A stretch of 64,000 nt of DNA from Heterodera schachtii (Eukaryota; Nematoda; Chromadorea; Rhabditida; Heteroderidae): assembly GCA_023374025.1 (NCBI GenBank), contig SIJG01000016.1, positions 1,598,642-1,662,641 of the forward strand, in the 5' to 3' direction. Under the pieces are notes generated by a model. The model saw only the letters and a program-made list of their open reading frames with translations. It was not told where the DNA came from and searched no databases. The position numbers and the translations under genes were made by a program. This document shows, piece after piece, positions 1-9,483 of the stretch. The stretch's first letter is position 1. Every line of letters begins with the position of its first letter.

Positions 1-329
1 ATTCATATAAATTTTAAAAATTTAATTTTTTTGAACCAATTTTTTGTGGTTTTAGCATCGCTTAAAATAAAGGGCATTCTTTCCATTTTAGGCGTCCAAC
101 CAATTAAAAACCTTCAGTTTCATTGGTCATAATGAAAAAATCAAAGCAAATAAATAAACATATTTGTATATTCGAACGAAAGAATCAACAATAAGCATTT
201 CGGAGAGCAAATGATGGCATCAAATCAAATTCCAATTGGCGAGATCGATCATTTCTCAACAATAATTTTAAATAATATTCATTTCCGTACACTTAATCAG
301 ATGACATTTTTGTTGCTTTGATCCGCATT
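1..329. other. 3' flank of the first A gene, no gene seen
   Basis: AT-rich sequence downstream of the minus-strand gene that ends at 330. It resembles 50780-50960 (shared blocks such as TTCGAACGAAAGAATCAACA and ATAAGCATTT), which is the downstream flank of another minus-strand family member. The flank was therefore copied together with the genes. No ORF of note. Confidence 0.6.
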
Positions 330-1696
330 TTATTTCTCTTCTTCCGCTGGCCGTGACAATGGCCTAAAATTAAACACAATTTGAATTGGGTGAATGAATT
401 AATTAATCTTTTACGCTTACCCAATGAAATTAATGCCGCCACTCCACAAAATAAATTTGATATTGTTCAAATTGGCGTCCCAATTTTCGTCGTTTTCCCA
501 TTGATTCGTCGCCGTCTCCCCAAAACTAATTGGACATCGCTTCAATAGCAAATCAACAACATCATAACGTGACAGTGTCAGCTTTTCTTTGGTCCGTTCA
601 TTCACCAATTCAAATTGTTCAATTGGCGTTGTTTCCACAGGCATAAAAAGTTGAATATTGAAACTGACAGAAGTGGTGGCATGGCGAAATGTCTAAACAA
701 AATTGGTAAACAAAAAACAATTAACAAAAATATGTGGCGGGGCCACCTCTTTGAAGTTGTTGACCCATTCCAGATTTGATGGATCCAAAAGACGAAATCG
801 CTTCGGTTGGCCATTTTTGCTCGGAGTGTGCAACCATTTGGACAATGCCTGGCCAGCAGTTGTATTTGGCTCATCGTCAGCAATTCCACCGGGTAACAGA
901 CGACCAGAATCGATTGAATTCAATTGATCAAGATCAGTAAGAATTGTTGGTGAAGTGTGACGACGCAAATTGTCCAAATGATCACCATCAGAAAAGTACA
1001 AATGGCGGATGTTTGTGGCAAAAACGGGCCAAATTTCATGGACAAAAACATCCCAAATTGGCTGGGCATTTGCACAAAACAACTTCAATTTGGTGCCCAT
1101 TCTGTCCCAAATTTGCTTGTTCGAACGGAGAAATGCAATGACAGAATGGTCAATGTACCTAAAGAAATTTATTAAAATAAGCCTTACACAAAGTTTAAAA
1201 TTACACAATCCGAAGGTCTTTAATGCGTATTTTGGTGGGCAGCGGACGGTCCGGCATCGGAAATTGCACAAAAATGCCATTGATCCATACAGACATTTTC
1301 GCTTTTGGCCCTTTGTCTTTGCGAATTTCGATGGCTCTCCAAAGCGTCAATTCGCTTTTTCCGTCGAAATGTTTGTCCACCAAACAATCGAACCGGTCAG
1401 AAAGCAATGCCATTTTGAGTCCGAGTTGGGCATGGTCAAATGATGGGAGAATGTCCATCCACACGTCGCCACAAATCCAACTGAAATGCATGCGTAAAAA
1501 TTAGTTAAATGAGATATTGGCACTTTTTGCAGTTTAAAAGGCCCAATGAAATAAAACAAAAGTGGGGAGTAAGTCTTAAAATATTGCAAATCAAAAGTCT
1601 GAAACCCGTACTGCGATTTGTTATGAATTTCTGATTTTCACAGTACGAGTTGAGTTGATAAATTCCTCACATTTTTTTCTTTAATTGTCGGTTCAT
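330..1696 (-). CDS. Subfamily A F-box-like family protein, 5 exons, odd first donor
   Basis: Exons by my reading are 1686-1696, 1205-1480, 747-1158, 421-692 and 330-363; they sum to 1005 nt (334 aa) and stay open. Exon 2 gives the F-box-like block WICGDVWMDILPSFDHAQLG. Exon 3 begins YIDHSVIAFLRS and carries IWPVFATNIRH, TSPTILTDL and KWLHTP. Exon 4 carries FELVNERTKEKLTL and KRCPI. The tail is PLSRPAEEEK. Odd point: exon 1 (ATGAACCGACA) is followed by ATTAAAG where relatives have GTAAGG or GTTAAG, so the usual donor is lost. An in-frame ATG at 1491, formed across the old acceptor (MHFS-WICGDVW), could serve as the start. Adaptor function in an SCF ubiquitin ligase is inference from the N-terminal pattern only. 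Confidence 0.72.
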
Positions 1697-2417
1697 TTTG
1701 CGTAAATTAACAGCACACAATTATTGTCGTAATTTGTGATTGCGAAAAATGATTTAACTAAACTAAACAAATTTTATTTATGTTGTGAAGAAAATAAGCA
1801 AAAATAATCAAATATTTTTTATTTTTCAATTTGGTCGCTATAAAATATAAATTTTAAGCAGGAAAAACACCTCAGTTGATTTTGTTTTGGGCCAAGGACC
1901 ACTGTTTTCAACAATATTACTTATTTTCAAAAAATTATATGGGAAGGGGTCGAAAGAAGAAATTTTTAAAACTAATTTGTAAGTTGATTTTTGTATTAGA
2001 TTTTGATCAAAAAAATTTTTTGGCTAAAATTTTGAAAACCTAAAGGAATAAATGTACCGAATGTGGGGGAAATTTCGTTTGGTGTGAAACGGAGAAAAAA
2101 ATCAACCTGAAAATATAATATTTCGGCAAAATGTCGCCAATTAAAAAAATGAACATAATGCCATAATATTCATAAAATGATTAAATTCAAAAATCTTTTT
2201 GAAATGGTCTTTGCATTTTTCGAAAAATTCGGCGTAAAATCTAATTTAATGCATACAATGTCATAACCCTACTAATCATGATTCTGGCTGGCATTTCGAA
2301 TTCCGGCCAATTATCGAATCCCCGACTAAGAAAAGCAATAAAATTGGTTTGAGCAATTTTGAGTTTTGGGGCCTCCGATAAAAATTTATACAAATTCCAA
2401 TTGACCATCTCAAAAAT
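1697..2417. other. 5' flank of the first A gene, shared with another A gene
   Basis: No protein gene. About 1690-2130 is similar, in reverse complement, to 45955-46350, the upstream flank of the plus-strand pseudogene at 46354. Shared blocks include GATTGCGAAAAATGAT and the line around CAAATTTTATTTATG. A weaker relative lies at 8630-9000. These are therefore old promoter-proximal sequences that travelled with family members. Confidence 0.55.
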
Positions 2418-2998
2418 CCGACCTTGACCAACTACAAATCCCCAAAGAAATCGACACTGACAACTCAATTCCCGACTACGCCAAGTTGCTTATTAAGCAA
2501 CTTCACTCCCTTTTAAGCACCGCCTCAACCCTAATTCATTACCAGGTTGCGGTTGTGGACGCGGTCGAAGAGGAACGACGACTGAGAACCGTCGTTGTGA
2601 CAAATGTGCCCGAATGCAAATCGGACAAAGCGACGGAGCGAGCCCAAGAGGACCGAGCCATTGTGGGCCAAATTCTCAATGCCACAGACGTCGATCAGGC
2701 ACCAATTGTCTTCCGTGTTGGCAAAAGAATGGATGGTCGACCGCGCCCTCTCAAAATGGAGTTCCCGAGCAAACACGCAGCACGACATGTCATCCGCATG
2801 CGAGGAAAAGTCCAAGCGTTGAATGGTCTCCACAACGTCCGCGTCCGTGAAAGCATGACAAAAGAACAACTGTCGGAGAGGCGGAAACTGATCGAAGAAT
2901 GCGGAAAGAAAAGGCAGGCGGACAACGGTGATTGGGTGATATATGCCAATCAAGTCGTGCTGAGACAAGACATTGACCAAATTCGAAAAAATTTTTAA
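2418..2998 (+). pseudogene. LINE ORF1 protein, N-terminally truncated
   Basis: The reading frame is open from the element edge to the stop at 2996-2998, about 193 codons. The first internal ATG-like start is a TTG at 2486, so the annotatable start is uncertain; the true start was probably lost with the 5' end. The visible part has RRLRTVVVTNVPE, then VFRVGKRMDGRPRPLKMEFP, VRESMTKEQLSERRKL and a C-terminal GDWVIYANQVV. That order is typical of RRM-like, nucleic-acid-binding ORF1 proteins of nematode CR1-type LINEs (recalled, unchecked). It is much richer in G+C than the ORF2 that follows. Confidence 0.75.
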
Positions 2999-3159
2999 AT
3001 TTTCCAACCAAATCACTGCAATTTACCCATAATTATTACACCAAAGTACAAAAATTTTTCCGGTCGGTAAAAAATTTCTACCAAAAAGTTACTCATCCAA
3101 ACTTTTTAACAAAAAATAAAGGGAATGTTAAATGCTGCCTAATAAACATTAGGTCACTA

Positions 3160-5902
3160 ATGAATAAAATCGATGAAATAGCACTTATTTTAGAAACCGA
3201 AAAAATTGACATCCTTTTAATTACTGAGACTTGGACTAAAGACGGGGAAGAAATCAATTTTTGCCCTTGGGTAAAAGATCATTACAATTATATTTTTTCA
3301 TCAAGGAAATCAAAAACTTGTGGCGGCGGTTGTGGTATTCTAATCAGAAAAGAAATTGGATTTTTTACAAAATTTTCGGATTCAAAATTTAATTCTGAAA
3401 TTTTAGTTATTCAACTTCAAAATTTACAATGCATCAGATTTGTTTTGGTGTATAGACCACCCAAAACAACACTTAAACAAACAGAAAATTTGTTTAAATT
3501 TTTACAAAAATTTTTTAATGGAAATGCAGTGACTTTAGGAGATTTTAATTTACCGAATAAGGATTTGGTATGGAAAAATGGGCATCCCTATTCAATGAGT
3601 AAATATGGTGAAATATTCTGTGACTTTTTCAATAGATTTTCTTACGTTTTGGCCACGAATGAGCCAACAAGGATTAATTCCTGGCTAGATTTGATTTTTT
3701 CGGCCAATGAAAAAATTATTACTGATTGTACTGTTAAAGGAGGCATATTTTCATCGGATCATTTAGCACAATTTTTCACACTAATTACTCCTAAAACAAA
3801 ACCGAAAACAAAGATCGTAAACTTTCGTTGGTTTTGTCCATCGAATGTGTTACATTTTAATATAGTTATAGCATCAAGGCTAAAGGCCTTGTCATATGAA
3901 TGCTTTAGCATAGATCAAAAATATTCCGCCTTTAACAGTATGTTATTAGAAATTTTAAATGAGTGTATTCCAATAAAGCGTTTGACAAAGAATGATTTAA
4001 CTCCTAAATACCCACAACATTTATTAGCTTCCATCAAAGAGAAGGCAAAGTTATTCAGGCAAGCTAAAACTGACCCATCCAAAAAAGCACTATACGATAG
4101 CATTTCTTTACATATAAAAATACAAACAAATAAATACCATAACCAAATTGAGAAAAAGGCTATTTCAAAGGGAAGAAATTCAATTTATAAATATATACAA
4201 AAATTCAATGTCAATCCCTTTGAAATACCTAATCTAAATTATGAAAATAAATGCTATCATAACAGTGCTGAGAAATGTGAAATATTTGCCAACTTATTTG
4301 CCAATTCATTTAATAATAATGAAACAGACCCAAGCAATACATGCTTGGGTAATATTATAGAAAATGATCAATGCTTTATATCGGATATAAATTTTAACAT
4401 CATCGAGACCCAAAATCTTATGAAAAAACTCCCGAACAAAAATGGCACTTCTCCAGATAATATTAGCTATAAAATTTTAAAAATTTGCCATTCTTCTCTG
4501 TCAACTGTTATTACTGACTTGTTTAGGATCTCATTAGACACTGGTTCACTTCCAGACATCTGGAAGGAATCAATTGTTTTTCCGCTTTTTAAAAAGGGTG
4601 ACAAAAATAATCCCGAAAACTATAGGCCAATTTCATTAACCTGCTCACTTTGCAGGGTAATGGAAAGAATTTTAAGCAGAAATATTTACAATTTTCTACT
4701 AAAAAACAAAAAAATTTCGGAATTTCAATTTGGTTTTGTTAGAAATAGGTCTACAACGAGTCAATTAATAACAGTTGTGGAAGATTGGTATGAGGCAATT
4801 ATAAATGGAAAAAATGTTGACTGTATTTACATTGATTTTCAAAAAGCATTTGACTCAGTGCCCCATGAATTACTTTTATACAAATTGGAAAAAATAGGTA
4901 TAAGGGGCAAAGTTTTGATGTGGATAAAGGACTTTTTGAGTAATAGGACTTTTCGTGTTAAAATTGGGGATGATTTATCCACCAGTAAAAAAGTTGGCTC
5001 TGGCGTCCCCCAGGGCTCTGTCCTGGGCCCTTTACTATTTTTGATTTATATTAACGATCTTCCTGATGCTTTGCCATCAGGAGTAAGAATTAAATTATAT
5101 GCTGATGATGTTAAATTATACATTTGTTATAAAGCAAGAACAGACACAGAAATTATGCATAAAGCATTGCATAATTTATCTGAATGGACAAATAAATGGC
5201 AAATCAGAATCGCAACTTCAAAAAACTTTTGTACTTCACTTGGGGAATAAAAACCCCAAAGAAATATATAAAATTGATGGAAATATAATAAATGTTGTGG
5301 ATACAATTAGGGATTTGGGCATAAATATTGATAATAAATTGCTATTTTCCAATCATGTCGCACAAATAATAAAGAATGCATATTTACGTATGCGTTCTTT
5401 ATTTCGGATTATTAAGTCAAAGTCTTCTAGGATTTGGATTATTTTGTACAAAACTTATGTTAGACCGTTATTGGAATATGCTCCTGAGGTTTGGAATCCA
5501 TCCCTTCAAAAAAATATTAAAAAAATTGAAAAATGTCAAAAATATTTCACCAAAAGAGTTCTTTTCAAATGCAGCCTTCCACCCATTCCATACCAACAAA
5601 GATTAGAATACCTTCAACTGCCAACACTTGAAAGCAGGCGAAAGCTTTCTGATCTGTTCATGGCTCATAAAATAATTTATGGCCGAACAGATCTGAATCC
5701 CTTGGAAATATTTAAACCTTCTAAACGCTTTAACATTCCCTTTTATAGACTTAACTCGAAATATAAATTAGGCAAAAAATTTATACCTTTTGCAGGGCGG
5801 GTAACTAAAATTTGGAACCAACTCGATAAAAAGCTTATTGAAATAAACTCATTAAATCAATTTAAAAATAAAATTAAAACTATCTCTCTTCCTGTAAAAT
5901 AG
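3160..5902 (+). pseudogene. LINE ORF2: endonuclease plus reverse transcriptase, one frameshift
   Basis: Residues 1-220 form an exonuclease-endonuclease-phosphatase domain: LLITETWTKDG, GGGCGILIRK, LGDFNLPNKD and SSDHLAQFF. Reverse transcriptase follows, with LPDIWKESIVFPLFKKGDK, YRPISLTCSLCRVMERIL, DFQKAFDSVPHELL, SGVPQGSVLGPLLF and the catalytic YADD at about 5098. The frame then shifts in the A run near 5217-5224. The C-terminal portion continues in another frame to the stop at 5902, including WNPSLQKNIKKIEKCQ. The ORF2 frame is also open upstream of the ATG at 3160 (VKCCLINIRSL just before it) back to about 2998, overlapping ORF1, so the true start may lie further left. With the frameshift this copy should be inactive. 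Confidence 0.88.
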
Positions 5903-6186
5903 ACCGGAAAAATTAAAGTCGAATCATTAATTCATTAAAATTAAAAGTGATTTGGTCATTATTTTTATTTTTATTGACCTCACATTATATTTTTTGGCGG
6001 CGATCTCGTTTTAATTGTTTTTGCGCTTTCTTGAGGACATTTTAAATTAATGTTTTGTCCTCAATGTAAGCGGATTTTTCCCTTTTGTGGACTCTTTTTC
6101 TTTATTGACAATAAAGCAATCAGACAAATAAATGTGTAAGAAGCAACAAAGCATAAAATCAAATTCCGTTGGTTGTTGTTGCTCAC

Positions 6187-6398
6187 CCAATGTTATGATT
6201 GCCACGCCATAATTGAAATTTGACATTGTTCAAATAATTATTGTCCCAATTGTCGTCGTTTTCCCACTGAATCGTCGCCGTCTCCCCAACAATTATTGGA
6301 CACCGTTTCAACAGCCAATTACACTCGGATTTTTTCCACAGTGTCAGCTTTTCTTGGGTTGATTTGTTCACCAATTCAAGTGGCTCAACAGTTGGCAT
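6187..6398 (-). pseudogene. Orphan exon-4 fragment of subfamily A
   Basis: An open 70-codon piece, MPTVEPLELVNKSTQEKLTL ... LLKRCPIIVGE ... HNIG, ending in the family splice donor GG|GTGAGC. No exons 1-3 or 5 lie nearby. The LINE abuts its downstream side, but the empty-site copy at 57676-57887 also lacks exon 5, so truncation came before the LINE. Probably a dead gene piece. Confidence 0.8.
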
Positions 6399-7154
6399 TG
6401 ATAAATTTTTATCAAATGGAAGGCTATTTTATGTAAAACAATAACCAAAAACTCCCAAAATTTTAAATAAAATTTTTTTGTCACTTTCGGACGGAAAGCT
6501 TTGATTTATAATTGACACAAATAAATAAAAGCAAATTGAAGAAATAAGTTTTAATTGAATTTTTTTATCTTCTACCAATTTTTCATATTATTACAAAGCG
6601 CCTAATTTAGACCATTCTTAATTATGAATTATATTGAATCTGTTATCAAAGTGATTATTTTTTGGAGTGATTAATTTTATTATTTCAAGTGACCGATGTA
6701 TTTTCAAGTTATGATAAATTGTTTTAAAATACATTAGTATTATAATTTATAAATTAGGGGGTCTTTTTAGGCGTTTCTAAGCATTTAATTGATTTTTTCA
6801 AACATTGGTTTGCGTTTTAAAATTTAAAAAAACCCAGGTCATGGCCTGGATCAGGTCTTGAGGAGCCTGGATTTTTGTCCAGGTCCAGGCTTTTTCCAAA
6901 ATACCAATCTCTAATTTCCACATTTTTTTTTTGTTTTTAGGAGGGCCGGTAGTGCCATTAAGCGCCACAGGCGAAAAATTTAGGGATTGTAATTTTGTTA
7001 AAGAAATAACCAAATTTTTCAAAAAATTGTTATATTCAAAATAAGTGACATTTGCAAAAAAGAAAATGAGCGCAAACAAATCAAATTCCAATTGGTGAGA
7101 TCATCAAAATTAATTTTCGTTGCTTTCATTCGTCCGCTTTTTCTTTTGGTGTCA
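6399..7154. other. AT-rich stretch with transposon fragments
   Basis: No gene recognised. It contains a CCTGGA-type element end (6822-6922) and, at about 6930-6975, a copy of the host sequence in which the foldback element at 19324-20620 sits (GGCCGGTAGTGCC then AAGCGCCACAGG). This copy is uninterrupted and serves as a paralogous empty site. Confidence 0.55.
6822..6922 (-). repeat. End of a CCTGGA-hexamer element
   Basis: It holds CCAGGTCATGGCCTGGATC and ends TTTTCCAAAATACCAATCTC. That matches, inverted, the left end of the element at 42580-43104 (AGAGATCGGTATTTTG followed by CCTGGACCTGG). Only one end is present. The copy at about 58310-58410 belongs to the segmental duplication. Confidence 0.7.
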
Positions 7155-7262
7155 ACACAGAAGACCCACAGACAAAAGACCCACTCGCAAAATACCCACT
7201 CTCAAAAGACCCACAGACAAAAGACCCACGCCGACAGAAGACCCACGGACAAAAGACCCACA
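7155..7262 (+). repeat. Short minisatellite, AAAAGACCCACAGAC type
   Basis: Six to seven imperfect units of about 15-17 bp with the core AAGACCCAC. On the plus strand it reads QKTHRQKTHSQNTHSQKTHR inside a short ORF, a translation artefact of the repeat. It is copied at about 58643-58750. Confidence 0.85.
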
Positions 7263-7619
7263 ACTTTTTTTTTTATAATTCCTAATTAATTGATTTTTAA
7301 TCCCTTAATTTCAGTTTAATGTGGGATGGTTTGAATTTTTGAAAAAAATTCCTAACCCTAAAATTTTTAAAAATATTAATACATGAATTAGTTAATTCCA
7401 TAATTGATACCTCCTATTTATCATTTATTGAAAAATATAATTGCCAAAAATAATTTTTTAAATTTTTTTCACGCTTAATTTGCCCATGAAATTTTTATTT
7501 ACACATTTGATATTTTGCCCAAAAAATTTAGATATTTTGAGGGACGTATTTTTCAAAAAAAAATCCATCTTTAGGGGGTGTATTTTTCGAAATTTTTGTG
7601 AAAATGCCGAAGTATGGAC
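7263..7619. other. AT-rich spacer
   Basis: No gene, repeat structure or regulatory site recognised apart from low-complexity A/T runs. Confidence 0.5.
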
Positions 7620-7770
7620 AACAGGGATGGCACGGAATTCCGACTTCCGACATTTTTGGGGTCGGAATTCCGACTTCCGAAAATTTTTGGGCCCTCGGAA
7701 TTCCGACTTCCGACTTCCGAAATTTTTTGGGCCCTCGGAATTCCGACTTCCGACTTCCGAAATTTTTCAT
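7620..7770. repeat. GGAATTCCGACTTCCG tandem array
   Basis: Four units of CGGAATTCCGACTTCCGA spaced by TTTTTGGGCCCT. It looks like an expanded interior of the CAGGGATGGCA miniature element found at 38251 and 41408: it begins AGGGATGGCACGGAATTCC, but no matching right end is present. It explains short repetitive ORFs on both strands. Confidence 0.75.
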
Positions 7771-7814
7771 AAAAAGTCTTAATTTTTCGGAATTTTTTTT
7801 GAGTTTTTTTTAAA

Positions 7815-8404
7815 AGCACTCAAGACATTTTAAATAATTTTCTAGGGTAATTTGTGGCGGTGATCACGAATATGACCTTTATTTTGCGAAATTCCGAACC
7901 CCGAACCCTAATTCGAACAAAATTTATAAATTAAATGAAAAACAAAATTTTTAGCGGTTTTCGAGGTTGCTGAACACGGTTATGAACATTTTCGCAAAAG
8001 GGAGCATGCGAAGACGGAGCAAGTAGTGGGGCGAGACGGAGGGCGGAGGAAGCAGTCTGACGAGCGCCACAGGCGGTTGACTGCGGGGGCCCGAAGGGCC
8101 CCCGCCAATCAGTCAACCGCCTGCGGATCACGCGCGGACTTCTTCCGTAGCCCGTAGTCTCGCCCCACCTACTGGCCGCCGTAGTCGAGTGTGCGGCGGT
8201 TTTTTAGCGCAATAAGCTAAATTCAATCTTTTATATTTGACGTTCTTTTAAAAACCCCTAAAAATTTGTTTTTCTTTAATTTATAAATTTAAAATTTTGT
8301 TCGAATTAGGGTTCGGGGTTCGGAATTTTGCAAAATAAAGGTCATATTCGTGATCAGCGCCACAAATTACCCTAGAAAAATTATTTAAAATGTCTTTTAG
8401 TGCT
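7815..8404. mobile_element. Foldback element with a GC-rich loop
   Basis: Long inverted repeats: the left arm begins AGCACTCAAGACATTTTAAA and the right arm ends TTTAAAATGTCTTTTAGTGC. Both contain CCGAACCCTAATTCGAAC or its complement next to CGTGATCAGCGCC-type blocks. The arms (about 7815-7975 and 8240-8404) flank a very GC-rich cassette (8002-8196). No coding capacity. Target duplication not clear. The second copy is at about 59303-59892. Confidence 0.8.
8002..8196. repeat. 195-bp GC-rich hairpin cassette
   Basis: Strikingly GC-rich in an AT-rich window. It folds on itself: the outer pair is GTGGGGCGAGAC with GTCTCGCCCCAC, the middle CAGGCGGTTGACTG with CAGTCAACCGCCTG, the core CGGGGGCCC-GAA-GGGCCCCCG. 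The same 195 bp occurs inverted at 40330-40524, identical by eye, and at about 59490-59684 with two or so changes. Origin unknown. Confidence 0.85.
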
Positions 8405-8629
8405 TTTTATAGTGCGGTCATTTGAGTCCCAGCTGAGTTTGGCACCCCAATTCCGGCACTTTTTCAGCCTGAAAAGGGCAAGCGCGCCCCTAATTCTATT
8501 TTTCCAACCCATTTCGAACCTTTTTACATCGATTCTGACCGTTTTTAAGCATTTTTGAGTTTGGGGACTATGATCAATATTTTCCGCCCAATAAACTGCA
8601 AAAGTGCCGAAAATTGTATCATTTAAAAA

Positions 8630-9000
8630 TTTCTCACATTTTTTTCTTTAAACGTCGGTTCATTTTGCGGTAATTCGCAGCTCAATGTTGTCTTACTTTG
8701 TGATTGCGAAAAATGATGTTAACTAAACTAAAAATTTTTTATTTATGCATTGTTTTCACTATACTTTTGCAATATAATTTTCAAAAAATTTTATGGAAAG
8801 GGTCCACCGGAGAAATTTTTTAAAAGTAAGTTAATTTTTATAACAGATTTCGACCAAAATAAGTCTTGGCTAAAATTTTGAAAATCCAAGTGAATATGTG
8901 GGCAGAAGGTGGAAAAATTTTGAATGGTATGAAAATAAGAAAAAAATTCATCCTGAAAATGAAATTTTTTCTTCAAAAAGTCGCCAAATAAAAAAGTGAG
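8630..9000 (-). other. Relict A-gene promoter and first exon
   Basis: On the minus strand a family-like start (ATGAACCGACG) lies at 8653-8663, followed by TTTAAAG instead of a splice donor. Its upstream side resembles 1700-2130 and 45955-46350 (GATTGCGAAAAATGATG). No exon 2 follows on that strand, so this is a detached 5' end. Confidence 0.55.
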
Positions 9001-9483
9001 CTTTATGCCAAAACTACATTTTTTGAATTTTTCCTTAAAAGCAATTAAATAAATTCCAAAAAAAATATGGGCCAGCGGCGGATTTGTTAATAAATTTTAA
9101 TCTTAGAAGTCATAAATAGGGCCCGGATTCTTATGTTTTTGCTTATTTTTTTCTTTATTTAAGGACTTATTTTGGACTTTTTCTCGCTTAAAATCCGAGC
9201 CCTAGTCATAAATGTACAGAAAATAGAAACTAAAGAAATTTCTAAGGAATAAAAAGTCACAAAAATAAATATTTAAATTTTGAATTTTTTTTTGTCGAAT
9301 CCGGACCCGGATTTGAACGCAAAGTCGAAAATAATTTTTTTTTTTTTCATTGATTGATTTGTATTTGCTCTTTCATTTTTTCTAACAGTCTCGTTTTAAG
9401 TTACATAACAACAGATTTTTGCCCTTTTGACACACCAATCAATTGGAAAAAGGGAAAAGTGTGCTGATTATTGAACCATCAAA
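9001..9483. other. 5' flank of the A gene at 9484
   Basis: AT-rich, with an inverted pair of GGGCCCGGATTC and AAATCCGAGCCC around 9120-9205. The last 30 bp carry a variant of the family pre-start motif (AAAGTGTGCTGATTATTG). Confidence 0.5.

Larger units (their letters stand above)
2418..6111 (+). mobile_element. CR1/Jockey-like LINE, 5'-truncated, inserted in one duplicate
   Basis: A 3694-bp non-LTR element with a partial ORF1 (2418-2998), an endonuclease/reverse-transcriptase ORF2 (3160-5902, frameshifted) and a 3' UTR ending near CAATAAAGCAAT, without a poly-A tail. Edges come from comparison with the second copy of the duplication. There, 35 nt (57566-57600) stand in place of the element between CATCTCAAAAAT and TAAAGCAATCAGAC. 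No target-site duplication is visible. The ORF1 frame is open right from the left edge, so the 5' end is missing, as is usual for LINE copies. No RNase H domain was recognised. Confidence 0.9.

Noticed and set aside
944..1443. Plus-strand ORFs of up to 144 codons opposite the first gene
   Set aside because: Antisense shadows of exons 2-3; the minus strand has matching splice sites and family blocks.
2418..6111. LTR retrotransposon or retrovirus-like element
   Set aside because: No long terminal repeats, protease, integrase or envelope; domain order (endonuclease, then reverse transcriptase) is that of a LINE.
8002..8196. rRNA or tRNA origin for the GC-rich cassette
   Set aside because: No recognisable rRNA motif or cloverleaf; the pairing is one long hairpin.
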